DNA from: Arthrobacter sp. NIO-1057
GTDB lineage: Bacteria; Actinomycetota; Actinomycetes; Actinomycetales; Micrococcaceae
Length of the DNA: 64,000 nt
NCBI RefSeq assembly: GCF_900094805.1
Contig: NZ_FMAT01000005.1
Span: 124,001-188,000 of the forward strand
Direction of reading: 5' to 3'
The position numbers were made by a program, and so were the translations under genes. How positions within the stretch are numbered: position 1 is the stretch's first letter; each line of letters begins with the position of its first letter. Below are positions 1 through 7,468 of this stretch, in pieces. The notes beneath the pieces were generated by a model that worked only from the letters and a program-made list of their open reading frames with translations, was not told where the DNA came from and ran no database searches.

Positions 1-660
1 CGCTGCTTCGGTGAGCATGATTTTTTCAACCACCTCGGATTCTGGGATCTGATGCAGTTTGGCTTGATCCGCAATCTGCTGTTCTACCAACGCCGTACGA
101 ACATAGCCCGGATTGATGCAGTTGCTCGTGATCCCATAGTCGGCGCCCTCAAGTGCGGTGACTTTAGACAGCCCTTCGAGACCGTGCTTGGCCGAAACAT
201 AGGCACTCTTAAAGGCACTAGCACGCAGTCCGTGGACCGAAGAGATGTTGATGATCCGCCCAAAACTGCGTTCGCGCATGCCGGGCAGCGCGGCACGGAT
301 AAGTAAAAATGGTGCTTCGAGCATGAGCCGGTGAATCAACCGCCACGCTTCAGGATCAAATTCGTGAATGGCTGCCACACGCTGAATACCTGCGTTGTTG
401 ATCAGGATATCGGTATCAATACTTTCTCGTTCCAACGCTTGGGTATCTGAGAGGTCCACCGCCCACGCCTTACCGCCCAAAGCATCCGCTGCTTCCTGGG
501 CGGCTTGTTCGTTATAGTCAGCAATCGTGACGGTGACTCCTGCTTGAGCCAGAGCTTGAGCACAGGCGAAACCAATTCCGCTAGCACCACCAGTGACCAC
601 TGCGCGTCGGCCTTGCAACCCGTCAATGTTGCTTGCTGCGGATTGAGATTGTTCAGTCAT
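1..660 (-). CDS. bdhA: 3-hydroxybutyrate dehydrogenase (SDR family), 3' end cut by the window edge
   Basis: Reading the minus strand from the ATG at 660 gives 220 codons open to the window edge, so the C-terminus is missing. The protein is a classical short-chain dehydrogenase: the NAD-binding glycine motif TGGASGIG is near residue 23, NNAG near 88, and the catalytic Ser141, Tyr154 and Lys158 sit in SSVHG...YVSAK. The late segment EVVEKIMLTEAA and the region NPGYVRTALV resemble bacterial D-3-hydroxybutyrate dehydrogenases, which interconvert 3-hydroxybutyrate and acetoacetate with NAD in the cytoplasm. This fits the ketone-body operon at 20.7-23.3 kb, although the two loci are not adjacent. 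The SDR assignment is secure; the substrate is inferred from family resemblance and could be another 3-hydroxyacid. Confidence 0.82.
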   Translation of the reverse strand, partial: MTEQSQSAASNIDGLQGRRAVVTGGASGIGFACAQALAQAGVTVTIADYNEQAAQEAADALGGKAWAVDLSDTQALERESIDTDILINNAGIQRVAAIHEFDPEAWRLIHRLMLEAPFLLIRAALPGMRERSFGRIINISSVHGLRASAFKSAYVSAKHGLEGLSKVTALEGADYGITSNCINPGYVRTALVEQQIADQAKLHQIPESEVVEKIMLTEAA

Positions 661-934
661 CTTCGGCGATATCCCTTCGTGCGCACCATGGTGGCAAACA
701 CCCTCTTCTGGGATGCTCTCTGCCAAGTTATGGCTAATTCACAGCTAGGGTCAACGATTTCCCGCTGTGCAGTTTCCGCAGGTCAATGTGCGTTCATGCA
801 CAGTAGGACGGGTATATGGCCCGTCTTGAGTGCAAATATTCATAGGCTCTAGCTAAATATGGCAGGGAATGATCAAAGCTTGGATTGGGATTATCAAAAT
901 ACAAACACACTACTAATCCTCGTAAAGGTCCACC
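661..934. other. Divergent intergenic region with two small hairpins
   Basis: This 274-bp stretch separates the leftward dehydrogenase from the rightward electron-transfer cluster and should hold both promoters. Two short inverted repeats are visible: TGTGC-GTTCAT-GCACA near 788-803 and GACGGG-TATATGG-CCCGTC at 807-825. Neither is followed by a T run, so they may be operators or leader hairpins rather than terminators. I could not place a convincing -35/-10 pair. Confidence 0.3.
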
Positions 935-1297
935 ATGAACCCCCTGCACCTACATCGCCGGAAATCCAGAAGGATCACCGCCGCTGTCGCCGCCTCCAGC
1001 GTCGCGGTCGTCGGTCTTGGGGTCGCCGCGACTGCGCTACAAGATGAGCAAAGCACTGCGTCCGAGACGGTAGTTTCGACCACCCAAGAAAGCGGCACCG
1101 AGAGCTCAATCTCTTCATCTCAAGACACCCAAAGCCAAGAAGTCGAATCCGATTCAACCACCGGATCAGATTCGAGCACGGACTCGGACTCAACAACCGA
1201 CTCTTCGAGTCAGTCCAGCGATTCCAGTACCCAAAGTGACTCCGGTGTCTCCCAAGGATCAGGTGGTTCAGTCAGTGGAAGGTCTTCAGGTTCATAA
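935..1297 (+). CDS. Ser/Thr/Asp-rich exported or membrane-anchored protein, first gene of a flavin electron-transfer cluster
   Basis: This 120-residue protein has a basic N-terminus (HRRKSRR, residues 7-13), a hydrophobic segment at about 15-33 and then a tail made almost entirely of Ser, Thr, Asp, Gln and Gly. It looks like a membrane anchor plus disordered linker outside the cell. RRKSRR followed by the hydrophobic stretch faintly resembles a twin-arginine signal, but the +2 position is not typical. It ends two bases before apbE. In comparable actinobacterial clusters the first gene encodes a linker followed by an FMN-binding domain, flavinylated by ApbE on a Ser/Thr-Gly-Ala-Thr type motif; no such domain or motif is present here. 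It may be a truncated relic or a different partner. The start has a weak AAAGG-type site. Confidence 0.6.
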   Translation: MNPLHLHRRKSRRITAAVAASSVAVVGLGVAATALQDEQSTASETVVSTTQESGTESSISSSQDTQSQEVESDSTTGSDSSTDSDSTTDSSSQSSDSSTQSDSGVSQGSGGSVSGRSSGS

Positions 1298-1299
1298 TC

Positions 1300-2235
1300 A
1301 TGAGCGCACAAACTACATGGAAAATTTGGGGCCTGCAGGCCGAGCTAACGGTGGAAGATGATTCCGCCCTACCCGTTGCCAAAGCACTGGTTGACTCGGT
1401 CCTCAACAAGGTTGAACTGGCCAGCAGCAGGTTCCGCCCCGATTCAGAACTTATGCAACTAGCACGCTCAGGTGCGCAGAATACCCATGTCTCCCCCACC
1501 CTCGCTGCACTCATCGACGGTGCCTTGCAAGCTGCAAGGAACAGTGACGGGGACATTGATCCGTTGCTCGGCACCGATCTTGTTGAGTTGGGCTATGACC
1601 GGGATATTGACCTGCTTCCGCAGACCACCATCAAGGACGTAAGCATCACCCAACGCGTGCTGCGCCCAATCCTCTGGCCCCAAATTGAATTGCACGGAAC
1701 GCAGCTGACCCTGCCTGCTGGCACCTTTCTCGACTTGGGAGCCACTGCTAAAGCCATGGCTGCCGACTGGTGTGCCGCCGAAGTGGCAGAAGAATTGGAC
1801 ACCGCTGTGCTGGTGAGCCTCGGCGGGGACATTGCCACCGCAGGAACAGCTCAGCAGCCTTGGCAGATCCTAGTTCAAGATACCGATGATGCCCCATCAC
1901 AGCAGATCTCTTTGCACTCCGGATTTTCGCTGGCCACCTCCAGCACCCAAAAGCGTCGTTGGAGCCACCGCGGATTGCAGATGCACCATATTCTTGACCC
2001 ACGTTTTGGTCTGCCCGCGCATCCGGTGCACGCAAGCATTACCGTGGCAGCACCCACCTGTCTGGAAGCTAATACCTACAGCACCGCAGGGATCGTCAGA
2101 GGCACTGCTGCCCTAGATTGGTTGGAATCTCTCGAGCTTGCAGCCCGCTTGGTGGATCTGGAAGGCCGGGTGCACGCCACCTCCCGCTGGCCCAGAGAAG
2201 CCACAAGTCAGCCGAAGGTGAGTGCCCATGGATGA
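1300..2235 (+). CDS. apbE: ApbE-family FAD:protein FMN transferase
   Basis: The 311-residue product has the ApbE core: GDIDPLLG (84-91), the conserved DLGATAKAMA block (145-154, the family DLGgiaKG region) and SLGGDIA (173-179). ApbE enzymes cleave FAD and attach FMN covalently to a Ser or Thr of target proteins, using Mg2+. No signal peptide or lipobox is visible, so the enzyme should be cytoplasmic; an exported target would have to be modified before or during export. It overlaps the next gene by a few bases and is surrounded by a haem membrane protein, a NuoF-like flavoprotein and a ferredoxin, which places it in a dedicated electron-transfer cluster. Its usual FMN-binding substrate is not seen in the window. 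Family assignment is firm, the substrate is unknown. Confidence 0.85.
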   Translation: MSAQTTWKIWGLQAELTVEDDSALPVAKALVDSVLNKVELASSRFRPDSELMQLARSGAQNTHVSPTLAALIDGALQAARNSDGDIDPLLGTDLVELGYDRDIDLLPQTTIKDVSITQRVLRPILWPQIELHGTQLTLPAGTFLDLGATAKAMAADWCAAEVAEELDTAVLVSLGGDIATAGTAQQPWQILVQDTDDAPSQQISLHSGFSLATSSTQKRRWSHRGLQMHHILDPRFGLPAHPVHASITVAAPTCLEANTYSTAGIVRGTAALDWLESLELAARLVDLEGRVHATSRWPREATSQPKVSAHG

Positions 2236-2797
2236 GTTGATGTGGTCGGTGGCGCGGACCAGTGGCATGATCAGCTTGCTGTTGTTGACCGGCACCTTAC
2301 TCGTTGGCATTATGGCGCGTTCAGGCCGGGCCTTCGGTGGGCTCTCGCGTTACACCCAAAGCCTGCTCCACCGTAGTTTTTCACTGCTCTGCGTCATCTT
2401 CGTGATGCTTCATGTGCTCAGCCTGCTGGCTGACTCCTACGCCAAAATGCAGATCATCGATATTTTTGTCCCATTCTTAGGAGACTACCGACCCTTCTGG
2501 CAGGGACTAGGCACCGTCAGCTTCTTGTTGATGATCGCCATCGCCCTGACCGGTCTGTTGCGTCGACACCTGGGCCAGCGGGTCTTTCGCGGCATCCACC
2601 TCACCGCCTATCTCATGTGGCCCATCGCAGTCGCGCATGGTTTAGGCACCGGAACTGACGCCGGCACCCTGTGGTATCGGATAGTTACCGTCATCTCTAT
2701 TGGCCTGGTGCTGGCCGCAGCCATCTGGCGACTGACCGCAAATTACCTTGACCATTCGGCAACCCGCCGACTCGCTCGTGAAGGAGTGAAATTGTGA
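2228..2797 (+). CDS. Ferric-reductase-like transmembrane (haem b) protein
   Basis: A 189-residue integral membrane protein with about five or six hydrophobic helices. Four histidines are placed in two pairs, His48/His62 and His124/His137, the spacing expected for two bis-His haem b groups in the ferric reductase-like transmembrane family. No FAD- or NADPH-binding domain follows, so electrons would come from a partner, plausibly the adjacent NuoF-like protein and ferredoxin, and leave to the outer face. I chose the ATG at 2228 because GAAGGTGAG lies 5-13 bases upstream; a GTG at 2222 in the same frame is possible. The start overlaps apbE and the stop overlaps the next gene (GTGA), so translation is coupled. 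Confidence 0.78.
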   Translation: MDELMWSVARTSGMISLLLLTGTLLVGIMARSGRAFGGLSRYTQSLLHRSFSLLCVIFVMLHVLSLLADSYAKMQIIDIFVPFLGDYRPFWQGLGTVSFLLMIAIALTGLLRRHLGQRVFRGIHLTAYLMWPIAVAHGLGTGTDAGTLWYRIVTVISIGLVLAAAIWRLTANYLDHSATRRLAREGVKL

Positions 2798-4023
2798 GCA
2801 CCACCAGCATCCCCAAGGTACACCTGGGCGTCTTGGAAGAACCACGGCTATTAGCTGCCGGCCCCGACGCTTCGTGGTCACAGCATTTAGATACTTTCGG
2901 CCCTGTGCCATCACCTGCTGAAGACTCCCAAATTGTGGAGCAGTGGGAGGCCTCTGGGCTATCGGGTCGTGGCGGTGGTTCCTTCCCAACTGCACGGAAA
3001 ATCGCTGCCGTGCAACGTTCGGTGAACCGCACGGGCAAGGCACCGGTTCTGATTGCCAACGGTAGTGAAGGTGAACCGTTGAGCTACAAGGACCAGATGC
3101 TACTGACCCACGCTCCACATCTGGTCCTCGATGGTATGGAACTCACCGACCGAATCCTCGGGGCATCTGAGCGTTACCTTGTGACCAAAGCTGGTGCGCA
3201 TCCACGGTTGCTCCAGGCCATGAGCGAGCGAGGCGAAACGTCGGTTACCTTGCATGCCACGGATTCCCACTTTTTAGCCGGTCAAGCCACCGCCGTGATT
3301 TCCTCGCTCGAAGGTGGCCCGTCGCTGCCGCGTCATCAGCCATGGCACCTGAGTGATCTTGGACTTGGTGGTGCTCCCACCCTCTTGGTCAATGTTGAAA
3401 CCTTGGCGCATCTGGCCCTGATTGCCCGGTACTCGGCGCACTGGTTTAGATCCGCGGGCACCGAAGAGGATCCCGGAAGCCGCATGGTGAGCATCCACGA
3501 TGCCGGCCACTATCAGGTCCACGAGGTCCACGGTGGAACCAATCTATCGGTGCTCTTAGAGCAACTCCAGATTCCCACCAAGGATATTCATGCGGTATTG
3601 GTCGGTGGTTTCCACGGCCAGTTCACGACCGATCTGGATATCTCACTTTCTGCCACTACCGATGCTGCACAGTATCCCTCCACCCTTTCAGTCGGTGCCG
3701 GAGTGCTCGAAATACTCAGATTCGGCACCTGCCCATTGGAGCGTGCTTCAGAAATTGTGGATTATCTGGCGCAATCCTCGGCCAAACAGTGTGGGCCATG
3801 CATGTTTGGTCTTCCGACCTTGGCCCGCGACCTGCAGGCGGTGGCACGCCGAAGCACCGACCCGCAGCTGACCGAACGAATCGAGCGTCTGACTCAACTA
3901 GTCAGCGGACGTGGCGCCTGCCATCACCCCGATGCCACGGCACGTTTGGCCAGTAGCGCCCTGCACGTATTTGACGACGAGCTGCAGGCCCATCTCAGCG
4001 GTCAGTGCCTGCACAAATTTTAG
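2794..4023 (+). CDS. NuoF-like NADH-binding flavoprotein/Fe-S subunit
   Basis: A 409-residue relative of NADH-quinone oxidoreductase subunit F. The FMN/NADH-binding GRGGGSFPTA motif is at 59-67 and NGSEGEPLSYKD at 90-100. NVETLAHLALI follows, then an SLBB-like stretch (VHGGTNLSVLLEQL). Near the C-terminus QCGPCMFG replaces the canonical SCGxCxPC of the [4Fe-4S] N3 site, and GRGACHHPD supplies a further Cys, so cluster ligation differs from NuoF. It is far from any complex I operon and probably takes electrons from NADH for the neighbouring haem membrane protein or ferredoxin. GTG start overlapping the previous stop. The direction of electron flow is inference. Confidence 0.78.
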   Translation: MSTTSIPKVHLGVLEEPRLLAAGPDASWSQHLDTFGPVPSPAEDSQIVEQWEASGLSGRGGGSFPTARKIAAVQRSVNRTGKAPVLIANGSEGEPLSYKDQMLLTHAPHLVLDGMELTDRILGASERYLVTKAGAHPRLLQAMSERGETSVTLHATDSHFLAGQATAVISSLEGGPSLPRHQPWHLSDLGLGGAPTLLVNVETLAHLALIARYSAHWFRSAGTEEDPGSRMVSIHDAGHYQVHEVHGGTNLSVLLEQLQIPTKDIHAVLVGGFHGQFTTDLDISLSATTDAAQYPSTLSVGAGVLEILRFGTCPLERASEIVDYLAQSSAKQCGPCMFGLPTLARDLQAVARRSTDPQLTERIERLTQLVSGRGACHHPDATARLASSALHVFDDELQAHLSGQCLHKF

Positions 4024-4031
4024 GAACAAAT

Positions 4032-4265
4032 ATGAGCGCAGAATTAGAAATTGATTGGACTCGCTGCCAGGGACGCGGCCTCTGCATCGAATTATTAGCC
4101 GCGGATCTCACCAGCGACCCGTGGGGTTATCCCTCGGCGCGCAGGGCTGATGGGCACCAGTCTGGCACCGTGATTCTGGCAGAAGATCAGCGTGAGGCAG
4201 CCAACGAAGCCGTCAAAATGTGCCCGTTGTCGGCGCTGAAGTTGCGCACCAGCGCGCACCAGTAG
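4032..4265 (+). CDS. Single-cluster ferredoxin
   Basis: A 77-residue acidic protein with the ligand pattern of small [3Fe-4S]/[4Fe-4S] ferredoxins of actinobacteria: CQGRGLC near residues 9-15 and a C-terminal MCPLSALKL block. Only one cluster can be ligated. The ATG at 4032 is preceded by TAGGAACAA; an in-frame ATG at 4005 lies inside the upstream gene without a better ribosome site and was not used. It is the last gene of the electron-transfer cluster and probably passes electrons between the NuoF-like protein and the haem protein or an external enzyme. Confidence 0.78.
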   Translation: MSAELEIDWTRCQGRGLCIELLAADLTSDPWGYPSARRADGHQSGTVILAEDQREAANEAVKMCPLSALKLRTSAHQ

Positions 4266-4323
4266 AGCGTCGAAACCGTAGCGATATTGGCCGGTCCCGG
4301 AGAAGCAGTCCATACTGGTGGAC

Positions 4324-5028
4324 ATGAGCAATTCCGGCAACGAAGCCCTAGACACCGTCCCTATTCGTCGCGCAGCCAGTGTGCTGATGTTGCGTGAAAA
4401 TTCTCAGGGGCTTGAAGTTTTTGTGCAGCATCGGGTGTCCACCATGGATTTTGCCGCCGGTATGGTGGTGTACCCCGGTGGCCGGGTAGATCCCAAGGAC
4501 GGCGACAGTGTCCGCACCGGAAGCTTTGATGAATCAATGCTCGCAGCGCATTCCCAGCGCTGGGCCAACACCGCGGTTTGGGATGCAGGTCAAGCACTGG
4601 CGCCACAGAAATCTGGGGAAGTCTTAGCCGCCGCATTGCGTGAAGTTTTCGAGGAAACCGGCTTGCGTCTTGAGGCACACCAGCTCGTACCGTGGGCTAA
4701 TTGGGTTACTCCCGTGGGATTCCCCCGACGATTTGATACCTACTTTTTTGTTGCGGCGCTAGCTGATGGCCAGGACCCGCTGCATCAAACAACCGAAGCT
4801 GTGCGCTCGCAGTGGGCTAAACCTGAGGAACTCTTTGCTGGACTAGAGCGCGGTGAGTTGAAGATGATGCGCCCTACCCAACGCACGTTATTAGATGCCA
4901 TGGCGCTAGGCTCGCTGGATGCAATCCTCGCGGATCAGTCGGTGATCCAATCGGTGCATCCTGATCCGCAGGATTCACACACCTCACATCCGGTGCGCGT
5001 CACCGAGATTGCCAAGCCGCGCCCCTAG
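4324..5028 (+). CDS. Nudix hydrolase, NUDT19-like
   Basis: About 234 residues. The Nudix domain begins at RRAASVLMLRE and continues through YPGGRVD; the catalytic block ALREVFEETGL lies about 50 residues further on. This long insertion between the glycine loop and the REVFEE helix is typical of the NUDT19/RP2p-like group, some members of which hydrolyse acyl-CoA or CoA. Metal-binding glutamates of REVFEE are intact, so catalysis is expected. I used the ATG at 4324; a GTG two codons upstream is in frame. It follows the ferredoxin by about 60 bp and converges on the acyl-CoA dehydrogenase; the substrate is unknown. Confidence 0.75.
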   Translation: MSNSGNEALDTVPIRRAASVLMLRENSQGLEVFVQHRVSTMDFAAGMVVYPGGRVDPKDGDSVRTGSFDESMLAAHSQRWANTAVWDAGQALAPQKSGEVLAAALREVFEETGLRLEAHQLVPWANWVTPVGFPRRFDTYFFVAALADGQDPLHQTTEAVRSQWAKPEELFAGLERGELKMMRPTQRTLLDAMALGSLDAILADQSVIQSVHPDPQDSHTSHPVRVTEIAKPRP

Positions 5029-5051
5029 AAAATAGACACTCTAAAATTTAG

Positions 5052-6191
5052 TTAGCCTTCGAGTAGGGACCTTCCCACAATCAGGGACATGATTTCATTG
5101 GTCCCTTCCAGGATTTGGTGCACTCGCAGGTCACGGAAGATTTTCTCCATACCGTAGTCCGCTAGGTAGCCGTATCCACCGTGTAACTGGATGGCGCTGT
5201 TGGCAGCATTAAAGCCGGCATCGGTGGCGACTTTCTTGGCCATCGCGCACAGCCGAACCATATCCGGGCTCTTAGCGTCGAGGGCGCTCGCCGCCCGCCG
5301 TAGCAGTGAACGGGCTGCTTCGAGTTCCATGTCCATGTCTGCGAGCTTGAAGACCAGGGCTTCTTGTTTAGCCAGTGGCCCGCCAAAGGCTTGGCGCTCT
5401 TTGAGGTAGGCGGCCGATTTTTCTAAGGCTAGTTGGCCCCCACCCAGGGAGCAGGCTGCGATATTCAGGCGTCCACCATTCAGAGCTTTCATGGCCATGG
5501 AGAATCCTTGGCCTTCTTCCCCCAAGAGGTTTTCAGCGGGAATGCGCACGCCTTCCATGATGACCTGACGGGTGGGTTGAGCTTTCCATCCCATTTTCTT
5601 TTCATTAGAACCAAAACTCAGACCTGGAAGGTCTGCTGGGACCAAGAAGGCGCTAATGCCCCGGGCTCCGGTATCTGCGGTGCGGGCCATGACGATGTAG
5701 AGTCCCGAACTGCCCGCACCGGAGATGAACTGTTTCACTCCACTGAGTACGTATTCGTCGCCGTCTTTGCGTGCTCGGGTGCTCAGCGCTGCCGCGTCGG
5801 AGCCGATCCCGGGTTCGGTCAAACAGTAGGAGCCTAGTTGTTCCATGGTGATCAGCTCGGGTAGCCACGAGGCTCGTTGTTCCTCGTTGCCGAAGCTATC
5901 AACCATCCATACCACCATGTTGTGGATGGAAATATAGGCCGCGAGCGTGGGGTCTGCCTTGGCTAATTCTTCAAAGACCAACACCGCGTCGCTGCGCGTG
6001 AGTGCCGAGCCGCCGTGTTCTTCGGAGGCGTAGATGCCGCCCATGCCCAGTTGACCGGCCTGGGCTAAGACATCAATGGGGAAATGCTGTTCTTCATCCC
6101 ATTTTTGGGCCATCGGTGCGATCTTGGTTTCTGCGAAATCATGAACCATGTCGATCAGCGATTTTTGATCTTCGCTTATTTCAAACACCAC
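5052..6191 (-). CDS. Acyl-CoA dehydrogenase, isobutyryl-CoA dehydrogenase-like
   Basis: The 379-residue protein has the full acyl-CoA dehydrogenase architecture: helical N-domain, beta domain with YCLTEPGIGSDAA (about 126-138) and FISGAGSSGLY, and C-terminal helical domain with QLHGGYGYLADYGMEKIFRD and the base-containing HQILEGTNEIM near residue 360. The run GLSFGSNEKKMGW and QPTRQVI closely match mitochondrial isobutyryl-CoA dehydrogenase, so a role in valine or other branched-chain catabolism with FAD and an electron-transfer flavoprotein is likely. The start is a GTG preceded by AAGGAG. It is monocistronic here and converges with the Nudix gene with no clear terminator. The branched-chain E1/E2 operon lies 36 kb away. 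Confidence 0.85.
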   Translation of the reverse strand: MVFEISEDQKSLIDMVHDFAETKIAPMAQKWDEEQHFPIDVLAQAGQLGMGGIYASEEHGGSALTRSDAVLVFEELAKADPTLAAYISIHNMVVWMVDSFGNEEQRASWLPELITMEQLGSYCLTEPGIGSDAAALSTRARKDGDEYVLSGVKQFISGAGSSGLYIVMARTADTGARGISAFLVPADLPGLSFGSNEKKMGWKAQPTRQVIMEGVRIPAENLLGEEGQGFSMAMKALNGGRLNIAACSLGGGQLALEKSAAYLKERQAFGGPLAKQEALVFKLADMDMELEAARSLLRRAASALDAKSPDMVRLCAMAKKVATDAGFNAANSAIQLHGGYGYLADYGMEKIFRDLRVHQILEGTNEIMSLIVGRSLLEG

Positions 6192-6262
6192 CGGCTCCTT
6201 TGCCCGTTGTTACTCTAAGTGACCACAGTCTATGTGACCTCAGTGACAACTCAAGGGGTGAG

Positions 6263-6646
6263 TTAGTTACTGATTAAATCCTCACGGGCATCAAACTCGT
6301 CTCGGGCCTTGAGCACCTTGGATGCATGGCTCTCGGACCATTGGCGCAGTATTTCCATCGGCCCCAAGAGACTGTGCCCGACGTCGGTGAGCTCATAGTC
6401 CACGCGGACAGGGACTTGGGCAAAGACGGTGCGCTTGACTAGCCCGTCCCTTTCAAGGGTGCGCAGGGTACTAGTGAGCACCTTGGGGGTGACGCTTCCG
6501 ATACGTTGGCGTAACTCAGAGAAACGTTGGGGCCCGTCAGCTAGGGCTAATAGGACCAGCGGTGTCCATTTATCCCCGAGGCGCTGCATAATTTCACGTG
6601 AAGGACAGTTTTGCACGAAGACGTTAAATGACTCATGGCTATCCAT
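6263..6646 (-). CDS. HxlR/DUF24-family winged-helix regulator
   Basis: A 127-residue MarR-like winged-helix protein of the HxlR type: CPSREIMQRLGDKWTPLVL at 14 onward, RFSELRQRI, TPKVLTSTLRTLERDGLV and the wing VPVRVDYELTDVG. Cys14 occupies the position of the redox-sensing cysteine of YodB/HypR/QorR-type members that respond to quinones or disulfide stress. An upstream in-frame extension to 6712 is possible, but the ATG at 6646 starts the conserved family length. It diverges from an NAD(P)-binding oxidoreductase, the usual arrangement for a DUF24 regulator and its quinone or aldehyde reductase target. Thiol sensing is inferred from family knowledge. Confidence 0.85.
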   Translation of the reverse strand: MDSHESFNVFVQNCPSREIMQRLGDKWTPLVLLALADGPQRFSELRQRIGSVTPKVLTSTLRTLERDGLVKRTVFAQVPVRVDYELTDVGHSLLGPMEILRQWSESHASKVLKARDEFDAREDLISN

Positions 6647-6663
6647 TAGGAAACCTAGTTTCG

Positions 6664-6693
6664 TTGTAGTAGTCAGTATCAAAAGGATATCAT
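6664..6693 (+). promoter_or_regulatory. Candidate promoter/operator of the NAD(P)-binding oxidoreductase
   Basis: TTGTAG at 6664-6669 and TATCAT at 6688-6693 are separated by 18 bp and lie 36 bp before the start codon. A small dyad TATC-AAAAG-GATA overlaps the -10 element, where the divergent HxlR regulator could bind. Weak consensus, so tentative. Confidence 0.3.
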
Positions 6694-6729
6694 CGTGCTG
6701 TACGACAACCAATCAACAGGAGAATCACC

Positions 6730-7338
6730 ATGAAGATCGCAGTTTACGGAGCCACCGGCATGGTCGGCACTGAAGTCGTTGCCGAAGCTATCTCCCGTGG
6801 CCACGAAGTCACCGCTGTCACCCGTTCAGGTACCGAAGTTGCTGGAACCACCGCCGTAGCAGCCGAGCTCAACGATGCTGCCACCTACCGCGACTTGGGT
6901 AAGAACAACGACGTCATCGTCATCTCCGTGCCACCATCGCGCACCGGTGGCGACCACCAGGAATACCTGGACGCCTTCGAAGAAATCACCGAAACCCTCA
7001 CCCCAGCACGCCTGATTGTTGTTGGCGGCGCCGGCGCGACCGAAGTCAACGGCGTTCGTTTGGTCGACAGCCCAGACTTCCCAGAAGCCTACAAGGCCGA
7101 GGCCCTGACCGCTGCCGCAGTCTATGACATGTTCACCTCGGTCTCCGGAATCACCTGGACCGTTGTTGCACCAGCACCAGTCATCGCTCCAGGCCGCCGC
7201 ACCGGCAGCTACACCCAGGGCACCGACTCCCCTGCCGGCGACTTCGTTTCAAGCCAGGACTTCGCCGTGGCGATCCTTGATGAAATCGAAACCCCAGCTC
7301 ACGAAAACCGTCGCCTGACCGTAGCTAGCGAAAAGTAA
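6730..7338 (+). CDS. NAD(P)-binding oxidoreductase (atypical SDR, NAD(P)H-binding family)
   Basis: A 202-residue Rossmann-fold protein beginning KIAVYGATGMVG, the atypical-SDR nucleotide motif GATGMVG. The central VIVISVPPSRTGG and LIVVGGAGATEV are typical of the NAD(P)H-binding (YwnB/quinone-reductase-like) group. The classical YxxxK dyad is absent. A good ribosome site, CAGGAG, precedes the ATG by seven bases. It diverges from the HxlR regulator gene and is probably its target, acting on quinones or other electrophiles; substrate not deducible. Confidence 0.75.
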   Translation: MKIAVYGATGMVGTEVVAEAISRGHEVTAVTRSGTEVAGTTAVAAELNDAATYRDLGKNNDVIVISVPPSRTGGDHQEYLDAFEEITETLTPARLIVVGGAGATEVNGVRLVDSPDFPEAYKAEALTAAAVYDMFTSVSGITWTVVAPAPVIAPGRRTGSYTQGTDSPAGDFVSSQDFAVAILDEIETPAHENRRLTVASEK

Positions 7339-7353
7339 AGCTCGCCTCTTTCT

Positions 7354-7418
7354 CCCCGTGCGGTGCATTCATTGCGACGGCGCATAAAGCGCCGATCTGA
7401 CGAATGCACCGCACAGGG
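7354..7418. repeat. Large nested inverted repeat upstream of the ABC importer operon
   Basis: Arms 7354-7370 and 7402-7418 pair over 17 positions with a single mismatch; the inner 13 bases, GTGCGGTGCATTC against GAATGCACCGCAC, are perfect. A second perfect hairpin, GGCGC-ATAAA-GCGCC at 7379-7393, sits inside the loop. No T run follows on either side, so it is not a textbook intrinsic terminator. It lies 16 bp after the oxidoreductase stop and about 50 bp before the ABC lipoprotein start. Confidence 0.7.
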
Positions 7419-7468
7419 CTAAAGTTGGAGTGGTCATTCCACTAGCACACCGAGGTAAGTCACTTCCC

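Noticed and set aside
7430-7468. GTG start for the ABC binding protein
   Set aside because: Would place 13 residues including GKSLP before the signal peptide; the ATG at 7469 gives a standard lipoprotein signal, though its ribosome site is distant.
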